DNA of 42,234 nt from Oscillospiraceae bacterium (GTDB lineage Bacteria; Bacillota; Clostridia; Oscillospirales; Acutalibacteraceae). Both the position numbers and the translations under genes were made by a program. The stretch is from NCBI GenBank assembly GCA_902786285.1, contig CADABX010000022.1, positions 1 to 42,234 of the forward strand, written 5' to 3'. The notes beneath the pieces are model-generated. The model did not search any database. It saw only the letters and a program-made list of their open reading frames with translations, and had not been told where the DNA came from. Within the stretch, counting starts at the first letter, position 1. Every line of letters begins with the position of its first letter. Shown one piece after another: positions 23,597 through 29,725 of this stretch.

Positions 23597-23624
23597 GAAT
23601 TGAAAACGGAAGTGCCGGAAGAAA

Positions 23625-23812
23625 GGTGCAGTTTATGCAGTTTTTCTTTGAAACTGCACCAAAACTGCACCGCGATAAACCCAGACGTGGTGGGCGTTTT
23701 CGACCATTTGGTGCAGTTGGTGCAGCTTTTTTTAAGTCAGTGACAAAAAGTAAACCCTATAAAAAGTTTATAATGAACTGAAAAAAAGCTGCACTTTCTG
23801 CACCTTTGCACC
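23625..23812. repeat. GTGCAG/CTGCAC motif array with two perfect inverted repeats
   Basis: Nine TGCA-centred motifs in about 190 bases: GGTGCAG at 23625, 23710 and 23719; TGCAG at 23636; CTGCACC at 23654 and 23665; GCTGCAC at 23788; TGCACC at 23799 and 23807. GGTGCAGTTT (23625-23634) pairs with AAACTGCACC (23651-23660). TGCAGCTTTTTTT (23721-23733) pairs perfectly with AAAAAAAGCTGCA (23781-23793), enclosing an AT-rich 47-base core with TATAAT at 23770-23775. No convincing protein-coding frame. Part of a 622-base gene-free stretch (23597-24218). Confidence 0.65.
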
Positions 23813-23870
23813 TTTTATTGCAACCGCAGGGGCGGCCTGCTCCCCAGCGCCCGTAGTTGTCGAATCAAAT

Positions 23871-24012
23871 GCTGCCGCAGGCAGCCACCAAAGACGCCGT
23901 TCCCAGCGCACGCAGTGCGCGTTGGGGAAGGGCGCGGGTCTCCGGTGGAGACCTCTGCCGCAGGCAGAAGCGCCGACCGAGCCGGCAGGCGAGAAGGCAG
24001 CCCGAAGGGCTG
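23871..24012. repeat. Cluster of short perfect hairpins, including REP-like copy 2
   Basis: Stems with 3-base loops: GCTGCC-GCA-GGCAGC (23871-23885), GTCTCC-GGT-GGAGAC (23938-23952), TCTGCC-GCA-GGCAGA (23954-23968), CAGCCC-GAA-GGGCTG (23998-24012). Between them, 23899-23930 is a near copy of the hairpin at 7224-7256. Further right, CGACTGGGCGCG repeats at 24028 and 24082. Nothing else is recognisable up to the nrdR terminator. Confidence 0.65.
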
Positions 24013-24162
24013 ACGGAAGGGGTCGATCGACTGGGCGCGGACGTTAAACAAAACCCAGCGCCAGTAGCGTTGCGCTCCGCGCGACTGGGCGCGAACGGTG
24101 AATGAAACACAGATCGATCGGCGCTGCTGTCGACTGATGACTCAGCCGCACCGTACACGGAA

Positions 24163-24191
24163 ACAGCCGGCCGCAAAATGCGGTCGGCTGT
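24163..24191 (-). terminator. nrdR terminator
   Basis: ACAGCCGGCCGCA, AAA, TGCGGTCGGCTGT: a 13-bp stem with one wobble pair, 28 bases after the nrdR stop. The T-tract on the minus strand is short (TTTCC). Confidence 0.65.
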
Positions 24192-24218
24192 TGTGTTTCA
24201 ATACAAACTGTTTGCTTT

Positions 24219-24674
24219 TTACTTTTCGCCCAAAAGCTTTGCCAACTCTTCCATAAACGTGTTGATATCCTTGAACTGGCGGTAGACCGAGGCAAAACGA
24301 ACATAGGCCACCTCGTCCAGCCCCTTGAGCTTTTCCATCGCCATTTCGCCGATGTGCACGCTCGTGACCTCGCGGTCGAGCGAGTTTTGCAGTTCCTGTT
24401 CGATCTCCGTGACGACCGTTTCAATCTGCGCGATCGAAACCGGACGCTTTTCGCATGCGCGCAGCATGCCGTTAAACAGCTTGACACGGTCGAACGCTTC
24501 GCGCGACTTATCCTTTTTGACCACGATGACCGGCACGGTCTCGATGATCTCATAGGTTGTGAAGCGTTTGCCGCAGGCGATGCACTCGCGTCTTCTGCGG
24601 ATCCGCTCGCCCTCATCGGTCGGGCGCGAATCGATCACTTTGCTTTCGCTGCAGGCACAAAACGGACATTTCAT
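24219..24674 (-). CDS. nrdR: Transcriptional repressor NrdR
   Basis: NrdR senses dATP/ATP through an ATP-cone and represses ribonucleotide reductase genes. The 151-residue protein has the zinc ribbon C3-x2-C6...C31-x2-C34 ([14 protein letters not shown] with RRRRE between) and an ATP-cone at about 49-139 ([21 protein letters not shown]). Length matches the family. GAGAGG precedes the ATG. No nrd genes are in the window. Its own promoter carries an NrdR-box-like sequence, so autoregulation is likely. Confidence 0.97.
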   Translation of the reverse strand: MKCPFCACSESKVIDSRPTDEGERIRRRRECIACGKRFTTYEIIETVPVIVVKKDKSREAFDRVKLFNGMLRACEKRPVSIAQIETVVTEIEQELQNSLDREVTSVHIGEMAMEKLKGLDEVAYVRFASVYRQFKDINTFMEELAKLLGEK

Positions 24675-24720
24675 GGTGTTTCCTCTCTTTCACTTGCCGA
24701 AGGCGGGAACTGTAAGAAAT

Positions 24721-24761
24721 ATTGTAGCACACTTTGGCAAAACATACAATATATATTGCGA
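24721..24761 (-). promoter_or_regulatory. nrdR promoter overlapped by an NrdR-box-like site
   Basis: On the minus strand, TTGTAT (24744-24749), 17 bp, TACAAT (24721-24726). ACAATATATATTGCGA (24746-24761) matches the 16-base NrdR box ACACWATATATWGTGT at 13 positions by eye and overlaps the -35. Confidence 0.6.
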
Positions 24762-24774
24762 AATTCCTGCGAAA

Positions 24775-25269
24775 TTATTTTGCCGAAAAATGCGCTTCAA
24801 ACGCCTGCTGCTGGGCGATTTCCTGTTGAATCCTCCAAAGGCACGCCCGGCATTCCCCGTCGCGGCAAAGCTGCTGCCCGACCCGGCGCACCCGGTGCAG
24901 AAACCGGTGGCTGAACAGCACGTCCTGCGATTGCCGCACCAACGGGCACACACCTTTGCCGCGCGGATCGATCCGCACGTCGACGCCGCCGTCGGCTTTG
25001 ACAAACGGAAAAAACGGAAAGATCCGGCACGACAGCGGCCTTTCGTTCCGGTTGCAGACCCCGCCGCAAACGGCAAGGCGCCGTCCCCCGGTTTCGACCA
25101 CACGAAGAACGGTCGGCTCCTCCGGAAACAGCAGCATCCCCGTCTCGTCGTCGCCCTTGCAGCAGCGTCTGCCGCACAGCACACCGCAGTCGGTACGCAG
25201 CGGCGTCGCATCACGCAAAAGGCGGAACGCTTTTTGATAGATCCGTTGTTGTTTTCTCGTCATACCCAT
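24775..25269 (-). CDS. YkgJ-like cysteine-cluster protein
   Basis: 164 residues, soluble, unusually rich in Arg and Cys. The pattern CGVLCGRRCCKGDDETGMLLFPEE followed by CGGVCNRNERPLSCRIFPFFP and CPLV matches the YkgJ-type zinc- or Fe-S-binding cysteine-cluster family, which has no firmly defined reaction. A C-terminal CRDGECRACL adds three cysteines. Start choice is uncertain: ATG at 25269 or at 25263, both with a partial ribosome site. It lies about 100 bases upstream of nrdR on the same strand, but nrdR has its own promoter. Confidence 0.7.
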   Translation of the reverse strand: MGMTRKQQRIYQKAFRLLRDATPLRTDCGVLCGRRCCKGDDETGMLLFPEEPTVLRVVETGGRRLAVCGGVCNRNERPLSCRIFPFFPFVKADGGVDVRIDPRGKGVCPLVRQSQDVLFSHRFLHRVRRVGQQLCRDGECRACLWRIQQEIAQQQAFEAHFSAK

Positions 25270-25384
25270 CACCTGCCCTACTGTACCACAATTCCCGCCG
25301 TTTCGTCAAGAGACTGCGGCGTTCGGCCGCACACACGGGCAAATCCGTCCTTTTTTCCATCACCGACGTTCTTCGCCGTTTTTC

Positions 25385-25405
25385 GACGATCGTCTGTGGT
25401 AGAAT
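25385..25405 (+). promoter_or_regulatory. Promoter -10 and palindrome before the 64-residue gene
   Basis: -10 TAGAAT at 25400-25405 with a poor -35. The perfect 10-base palindrome GACGATCGTC (25385-25394) lies in the spacer. Confidence 0.45.
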
Positions 25406-25446
25406 ACAGTCACAACCACAACATCTTGTGAAAAGGAGACGATCTT

Positions 25447-25641
25447 ATGTCGAATCAACCGAAGAAGGTATCCACCGTCTATACCGAAATGCAGCTTGCC
25501 ATGCTGGCCGGGATGCTCAATTGCTCCCTGAACGGCTCCGACGTCTGGCGGCAGATCCCCTGCCGCGGCGACTGCCCGACGCCGGATGAGCTGATTGCCT
25601 GGGCGGCAGCGGAGGCCGTCAGGCGGATCAGCCAAAAATAA
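25447..25641 (+). CDS. Small protein of unknown function (64 residues)
   Basis: A good AAAAGGAG site lies 10 bases before the ATG and the codon use resembles the neighbours, so this is probably a real gene. The protein has no signal peptide or membrane segment. The middle has three cysteines (LNCSLNGSDVWRQIPCRGDCPTPDEL), and the ends are helical. I do not recognise the family. It sits alone between the divergent Cys-cluster gene and the metallophosphoesterase, which has its own promoter 19 bases after this stop. Confidence 0.6.
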   Translation: MSNQPKKVSTVYTEMQLAMLAGMLNCSLNGSDVWRQIPCRGDCPTPDELIAWAAAEAVRRISQK

Positions 25642-25659
25642 TCGTTTTCGGGAAAGGGC

Positions 25660-25688
25660 TTGAAAAGGCGGCGACTTTGTGCTATTCT
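25660..25688 (+). promoter_or_regulatory. Metallophosphoesterase promoter
   Basis: TTGAAA (25660-25665), 17 bp, TATTCT (25683-25688), followed by AAAGGAG and the ATG at 25723. Confidence 0.7.
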
Positions 25689-25722
25689 TTTTCCATTCTC
25701 AGCACAAAGGAGCATACCCCTT

Positions 25723-27159
25723 ATGAAACGATGGATCGCATGGCTGCTGTGCCTGCTGCTTTGCTGCGGCACGCTGCCGGTATTTGCCGCAAACGAAGAT
25801 CAGATCTCCCGCATCTCCTGCTCGATGTACCGCGACGGTGCGACCGGCAGAGGCTTTTGCTGGTTTACCGAACAGGACGGCGGCAGCGATCTGCTGCTGC
25901 AAAAGGAAGGCGAAAATACCGCTGACGCAAAGCATTACAGCGGCACCTGCCGGGCATACCGCAAGCGGTATTCGCACCAGGTCGCCGTGACCGATCTGGA
26001 GCCCGGCACCGCCTATCGCTACCGCGTGGGCGACGCGCAAAAAGAGCTTTGGAGCGACTGGTGCACGTTTCAGACGGACGACAAGGACGACAGCTTTTCG
26101 TTTATCGCCATCGCGGACGTGCAGGCCGGCACGATGGAAAAGTTTTTGAAAGCGGCAAAAACGCTGCGCGAAGCGGAGCGCACACTGCCGGATTCCGACT
26201 TTACGGTCAATCTCGGCGACTATGTCAATGACAACACCAACGGGGAATGGGATGACTATTTCGAGGCGTTTTCGTTCAACAACGAAACGCAGACCGGCGT
26301 GCCCGTTGCCGGCAACCATGACGGCAACTTCACAAACAAATTCAACACCAACTGCTTCAAAAACATGTTTTGTCTGGATCAGTCGGTCAACCGCTCGCTC
26401 GAGGGCGTCTATTATTCCTTTGACTACGGCAACGCGCACTTTACCGTTTTGAACACCAACGATATGTACCCAATGAGTCAGGCACAGAAAAACTGGCTGG
26501 TCAACGACGTGACAACCAGCAGCGCCATGTGGAATATTCTTTTGATGCACCGCTCCTTCTATTCCGCCGGCAAGAACATCAATAAGCCGGATACCGTCAT
26601 CCTGCGCAACATGCTGCTGCCGCTCATCGACAGGCTCGGGATCGATCTGGTGCTGTCCGGTCATGACCACATGTATCTGCGCACCGCGCCGGTGAAGGGT
26701 GAAAAGCGTGTGGAAAACCTGACCTGCATCACCGAACCGTTCCGCGGAGAGAACGTCACCTTCACGCTGAACCCGCAGGGCACGGTCTATGCGATGCCGT
26801 CTACCGCCGGCACCAAACGCTACAGCGTCAACCAAAACGCCATCTCCCCGATTCTGTCGGCTGCGGACAAAGCGTTTTCCACCAAAGAACTCGGCGGATG
26901 CTTTGCAACAGTGGAAATCGACGGCGGACGGCTGGTCTACCGCGCCTACACGGTGGATGACGAAACCGGGGCGCGTACGCTTGCGGACACCTGTGCGCTG
27001 GCAAAAGATAGCGCAACGCCCCGAAAAGCAACCGCTCTCGATCAATCGCTGCTGTCCACCATTGCCGCCTGGCCGGGGAATCTGACGGTCGGCCTTTGCG
27101 GCATGTTCGTCTCCTATCTGAAGCTGCTTGTGCAGGTCATCGCGCAGGCAGTGCGCTGA
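25723..27159 (+). CDS. Secreted purple-acid-phosphatase-like metallophosphoesterase
   Basis: 478 residues. A signal peptide (KRWIAWLLCLLLCCGTLPVFA, cleavage near residue 22) precedes an N-terminal fibronectin-type domain (about 25-115, GTAYRYRVGD) and a calcineurin-like phosphoesterase domain. Its metal motifs are IADVQ, NLGDYVND, VAGNHDGN, LLMHRSFY and SGHDHMYLR. The first motif has Gln in place of the more usual His. The domain order fits purple-acid-phosphatase-like exported enzymes, so a role in extracellular phosphate release or teichoic/phospholipid processing is plausible. The C-terminus is a hydrophobic stretch ending QAVR, possibly a membrane contact. The ATG at 25723 follows AAAGGAG; the longer frame from 25660 would begin inside the promoter. 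Confidence 0.85.
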   Translation: MKRWIAWLLCLLLCCGTLPVFAANEDQISRISCSMYRDGATGRGFCWFTEQDGGSDLLLQKEGENTADAKHYSGTCRAYRKRYSHQVAVTDLEPGTAYRYRVGDAQKELWSDWCTFQTDDKDDSFSFIAIADVQAGTMEKFLKAAKTLREAERTLPDSDFTVNLGDYVNDNTNGEWDDYFEAFSFNNETQTGVPVAGNHDGNFTNKFNTNCFKNMFCLDQSVNRSLEGVYYSFDYGNAHFTVLNTNDMYPMSQAQKNWLVNDVTTSSAMWNILLMHRSFYSAGKNINKPDTVILRNMLLPLIDRLGIDLVLSGHDHMYLRTAPVKGEKRVENLTCITEPFRGENVTFTLNPQGTVYAMPSTAGTKRYSVNQNAISPILSAADKAFSTKELGGCFATVEIDGGRLVYRAYTVDDETGARTLADTCALAKDSATPRKATALDQSLLSTIAAWPGNLTVGLCGMFVSYLKLLVQVIAQAVR

Positions 27160-27196
27160 AAAGGTGCACGTTTGCGGTTGAATCCGCATAAAAATC

Positions 27197-27225
27197 TTGC
27201 AAAACCCGTTGGTCTGTGCTATAGT
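27197..27225 (+). promoter_or_regulatory. Promoter of the DUF1846 gene
   Basis: TTGCAA (27197-27202), 17 bp, TATAGT (27220-27225). Confidence 0.75.
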
Positions 27226-27264
27226 ATTTAAGATAATGTATATTCCTGCGGGAAGGTGAAAGAG

Positions 27265-28749
27265 ATGTTTCAATTAGGGTTTGACAACGACAAATACATC
27301 CGCATGCAGTCCGAGCATATCCGCGAGCGCATGAGCCAGTTCGGCGGCAAGCTGTATATGGAATTCGGCGGCAAGCTGTTTGACGACAACCACGCCTCGC
27401 GTGTGCTGCCGGGCTTTCAGCCGGACAGCAAGCTGCGCATGCTGCTGCAGCTCAAGGACGAGGCGGAAATCGTCATCGCCGTGTCCGCCGGCGCCATCGA
27501 AAGCAAAAAGCTGCGAAGCGATCTCGGCATCAGCTATGAGCTGGAGGTGCTGCGGCTGGTCGATTTGTTCCGCTCGGTCGGGCTCTATGTCGGCTCCGTG
27601 GTCGTCACGCAGTACAGCGGCCAGCAGTCTGCCGACCGGTTCAAGGCCAAGCTGACAGCGCTGGGGCTCCCGGTCTTCATGCACTACAAAATCGAGGGCT
27701 ACCCCTCCAACGTCAAGCTGATCGTATCCGCAGACGGCTACGGCAAAAACGAATACATCGAAACGACCCGCCGCCTGATCGTGGTCACCGCGCCGGGACC
27801 CGGCAGCGGCAAGATGGCGACCTGCCTGTCGCAGCTTTACCACGAGCATCTGCGCGGCGTCAACGCGGGCTATGCAAAATTTGAGACCTTCCCGATCTGG
27901 AACCTGCCGCTGAACCACCCGGTCAACCTCGCCTATGAAGCGGCGACTGCCGACCTCAACGACGTGAACATGATCGACTCGTTCCATCTGGAGGCCTACG
28001 GCGTGCCGACGGTCAACTACAACCGCGACATCGAGATCTTCCCGGTGCTCAACACGATCTTCCAAAACATCTACGGCGAATCACCCTACAAATCGCCCAC
28101 CGACATGGGCGTCAACATGGCGGGCAACTGCATCATCAACGACGAGGCGACCCGCGAAGCGTCGAAGCAGGAGATCATCCGCCGCTACTATAAAGCGCTG
28201 TGTGATCTGCGCAAGGGCTTTGATTCCGCCAAGGAGATCGAACGGCTGCAGCTCATTATGAACAAGGCCGGCGTAAGCGTCGCCGACCGTCCGGTTGCCA
28301 CACGCGCCAAAGCGGTTGCCGCAGAAACCGGCGCACCCGCCGCCGCGATCGAGCTGCGCGACGGCACCATCCTCACCGGCAAGACCAAGCAGCTTTTCGG
28401 CGCCACAACCGCGCTGATCCTCAACGCGCTGAAATATCTCGCCGGCATCGACGACGCGCACGACCTGATCCCCTCCTCGTTCATCGAACCGGTGCAGGCG
28501 CTCAAGGTGGAATACCTCGGCTCCAAGAATCCGCGGCTGCATATTGACGAAGCGCTCGTGGCTCTGTCGGTCAACGCGGCAACGGACGAAAACGCCGCCA
28601 GCGCGCTGCGGTGTCTCCCGGCGCTCAAGGGCACGGACGCGCACTGCTCGGTGATCCTCTCGGCGCCCGACGCCGCCGCGTTCCGCAAGCTCGGCATCAA
28701 CCTGACGACCGAACCGGATTACGAAAACGATAATTTGTATCATATTTAA
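27265..28749 (+). CDS. DUF1846 family protein
   Basis: 494 residues, matching the roughly 500-residue DUF1846 (UPF0371) family throughout: FDNDKYIRMQSEHIRERMSQFGGKLYMEFGGKLFDD at the start, a P-loop-like APGPGSGKMATCLSQLYHE near residue 180, and the conserved DVNMIDSFHLEAYG and NRDIEIFPVL segments. It is cytoplasmic. Structures are known but no firm function; nucleotide binding is suggested by the glycine-rich loop. The ATG at 27265 is placed 6 bases after GGAAGGTG; a GTG three codons earlier overlaps that site. Monocistronic with its own promoter. Confidence 0.88.
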   Translation: MFQLGFDNDKYIRMQSEHIRERMSQFGGKLYMEFGGKLFDDNHASRVLPGFQPDSKLRMLLQLKDEAEIVIAVSAGAIESKKLRSDLGISYELEVLRLVDLFRSVGLYVGSVVVTQYSGQQSADRFKAKLTALGLPVFMHYKIEGYPSNVKLIVSADGYGKNEYIETTRRLIVVTAPGPGSGKMATCLSQLYHEHLRGVNAGYAKFETFPIWNLPLNHPVNLAYEAATADLNDVNMIDSFHLEAYGVPTVNYNRDIEIFPVLNTIFQNIYGESPYKSPTDMGVNMAGNCIINDEATREASKQEIIRRYYKALCDLRKGFDSAKEIERLQLIMNKAGVSVADRPVATRAKAVAAETGAPAAAIELRDGTILTGKTKQLFGATTALILNALKYLAGIDDAHDLIPSSFIEPVQALKVEYLGSKNPRLHIDEALVALSVNAATDENAASALRCLPALKGTDAHCSVILSAPDAAAFRKLGINLTTEPDYENDNLYHI

Positions 28750-28752
28750 TTC

Positions 28753-28789
28753 AGTCGATAGTCATAAGCGAAAGCCGCCCGCGGGCGGC
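28753..28789. repeat. Heptamer array fused to a GC hairpin after the DUF1846 gene
   Basis: AGTCGAT, AGTCATA, AGCGAAA, then the palindrome GCCGCCCGCGGGCGGC (28774-28789). Same architecture as at 13857. There is no T-run after the hairpin, so termination here is uncertain. Confidence 0.65.
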
Positions 28790-28828
28790 AAGCCGAATTA
28801 GAGGCAAAAAGATGTTTATGGAATAGTA

Positions 28829-28972
28829 GAAACACCGGGGAATAAGGTTTCTGACCCGTTTACGGGTTGCAGTGCGTGTAATGCGATAATAAAAATCAGT
28901 GCCCCTTCCAGGGGTTAAGCCAGTAATAGCCCCTTTTAGGGGCAGAGCAAACCGCCGGTTGAACCGGCGGTT
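28829..28972. other. Hairpin array, candidate structured RNA or repeat element
   Basis: Four to five successive stems in 144 bases: an imperfect GAAACACC/GGTTTC, ACCCG-TTTA-CGGGT (28854-28867), CCCCT-TCC-AGGGG (28902-28914), GCCCCT-TTT-AGGGGC (28929-28943) and AACCGCCGG-TTGAA-CCGGCGGTT (28950-28972). It fills most of the 277-base gene-free stretch between the DUF1846 gene and the brn locus. No promoter or coding frame is convincing. Confidence 0.55.
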
Positions 28973-28992
28973 ATGATTGCTGCATAAAACGC

Positions 28993-29028
28993 TTGACAAA
29001 CGGGATAATATAATTATAATATAATTAT
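28993..29028 (+). promoter_or_regulatory. brn promoter with perfect palindromic operator
   Basis: TTGACA (28993-28998), 16 bp, TATAAT (29015-29020). A 19-base perfect palindrome, ATAATTATA-A-TATAATTAT (29010-29028), covers the -10 and the first bases of the brnT remnant. Ribbon-helix-helix antitoxins such as BrnA typically bind palindromes in their own promoter. Confidence 0.7.
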
Positions 29029-29095
29029 GGAAGCATTATATTTTACTTGGGATGAAAACAAAAACGCGATTAACAAAGCTAAACATTCGCTTTGA
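29027..29095 (+). pseudogene. brnT: Truncated BrnT-type toxin remnant
   Basis: The ATG at 29027 opens a 22-codon frame reading M-E-A-L-Y-F-T-W-D-E-N-K-N-A-I-N-K-A-K-H-S-L and then TGA. This is the characteristic BrnT N-terminus (F-x-W-D-E-N-K-N...N..KH). BrnT toxins are ribonucleases of about 90 residues, so roughly 70 residues, including the catalytic part, are missing. The antitoxin gene begins 14 bases after this stop. The predicted transcript would start at or next to the ATG. Too short for a toxin; best read as the scar of a deletion. Confidence 0.75.
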
Positions 29096-29109
29096 GAAGG
29101 TGAAGCACA

Positions 29110-29319
29110 ATGAGAGACGAATATGATTTTTCCAACGGCATCAAGAATCCGTATGCAAAACGGCTGAAAAAACAAATCACGATCAATATCGACAGCAGTA
29201 CCATCGACTACTTCAAAGAGCAGGCCGCGCAGTCCGGGATTCCCTATCAGACACTGATCAATCTGTATCTGACCGACTGCGCCGTGCATCAAAGAAAAAT
29301 GAACGTTTCGTGGAATTGA
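29110..29319 (+). CDS. brnA: BrnA-family antitoxin (orphan)
   Basis: 69 residues: MRDEYDFSNGIKNPYAKRLKKQITINID followed by a ribbon-helix-helix core (STIDYFKEQAAQSGIPYQTLINLYLTDCA). The opening and the YFK...GIPYQTLIN segment are typical of BrnA/COG3514 antitoxins, which neutralise BrnT by contact and repress the operon. GAAGGTG precedes the ATG. The partner toxin is reduced to an N-terminal stub, but the antitoxin frame is intact and the promoter palindrome is perfect, suggesting retention as a DNA-binding regulator. Confidence 0.88.
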   Translation: MRDEYDFSNGIKNPYAKRLKKQITINIDSSTIDYFKEQAAQSGIPYQTLINLYLTDCAVHQRKMNVSWN

Positions 29320-29337
29320 CACACAGCAAAACACAGC

Positions 29338-29374
29338 ACCCGCTTTCGACGTTTTGTCGAAGGCGGGTGGCTTT
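29338..29374. terminator. Bidirectional terminator between brnA and the second XRE gene
   Basis: ACCCGCTTTCGAC, GTTTT, GTCGAAGGCGGGT (13 bp, one wobble), followed by GGCTTTT. It overlaps the stop region of the convergent XRE gene. Confidence 0.85.
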
Positions 29375-29616
29375 TATATATTTTCGAGTTCTCTTGAACG
29401 GAAAACCTCTGTATTAAAGAAATCATACAGGCTGATTCCAAAACCGTCGCAAAGCAGCTTGATGGTCACAACACCGGGATTTTTGCTTTTTCCATATAAG
29501 ATACTCTTGATGGTGGATGCCGAAACACCGGATTTCATGGCAAGCGCATAGATCGACATTTGCTTTTGTTCCAGTAAAAACAAAATCCGGTTCTTCGTAT
29601 CAGCATAGGTATCCAT
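29374..29616 (-). CDS. XRE-family regulator divergent from the second CHAP gene
   Basis: 80 residues, a single Cro/C1 helix-turn-helix (RILFLLEQKQMSIYALAMKSGVSASTIKSILYGKSKNPGVVTIKLLCDGFGISLYDFF). The ATG at 29616 follows AGGAGG by 9 bases; the longer frame from 29643 would use that site as coding sequence. It is divergent from the secreted CHAP gene across 109 bases holding an ATTAGGGCGATA direct repeat. It is a different XRE subtype from the one at 9886 but occupies the same position relative to a paralogous secreted gene. Confidence 0.85.
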   Translation of the reverse strand: MDTYADTKNRILFLLEQKQMSIYALAMKSGVSASTIKSILYGKSKNPGVVTIKLLCDGFGISLYDFFNTEVFRSRELENI

Positions 29617-29663
29617 CACATATAACCTCCTGTATTGTTTCAAGAAGATTATAAGTTTTTTTC

Positions 29664-29703
29664 TTGACAGATTAGGGCGATATATGATACTATTAGGGCG
29701 ATA
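29664..29703 (+). promoter_or_regulatory. Promoter and direct-repeat operator of the second CHAP gene
   Basis: -35 TTGACA (29664-29669) with a probable -10 GATACT (29686-29691, 16-bp spacer). ATTAGGGCGATA occurs at 29671-29682 and 29692-29703, 21 bp apart (two helical turns), flanking the -10. A minus-strand TATAAT at 29648-29653 may serve the XRE gene. Confidence 0.7.
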
Positions 29704-29725
29704 AATAAACTAAGGAGGCTTTTTT

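Noticed and set aside
23815-24176. Short overlapping frames of 78-103 codons in the gene-free stretch
   Set aside because: They read through perfect hairpins, lack ribosome sites and show no protein-like pattern.
28774-28789. GCCGCCCGCGGGCGGC as a rho-independent terminator
   Set aside because: There is no T-run on either strand; kept as part of the heptamer-hairpin element only.
28751-28999. 82-residue minus-strand frame through the hairpin array
   Set aside because: No ribosome site; the Arg/Asn-rich translation follows from the hairpin arms rather than a protein.
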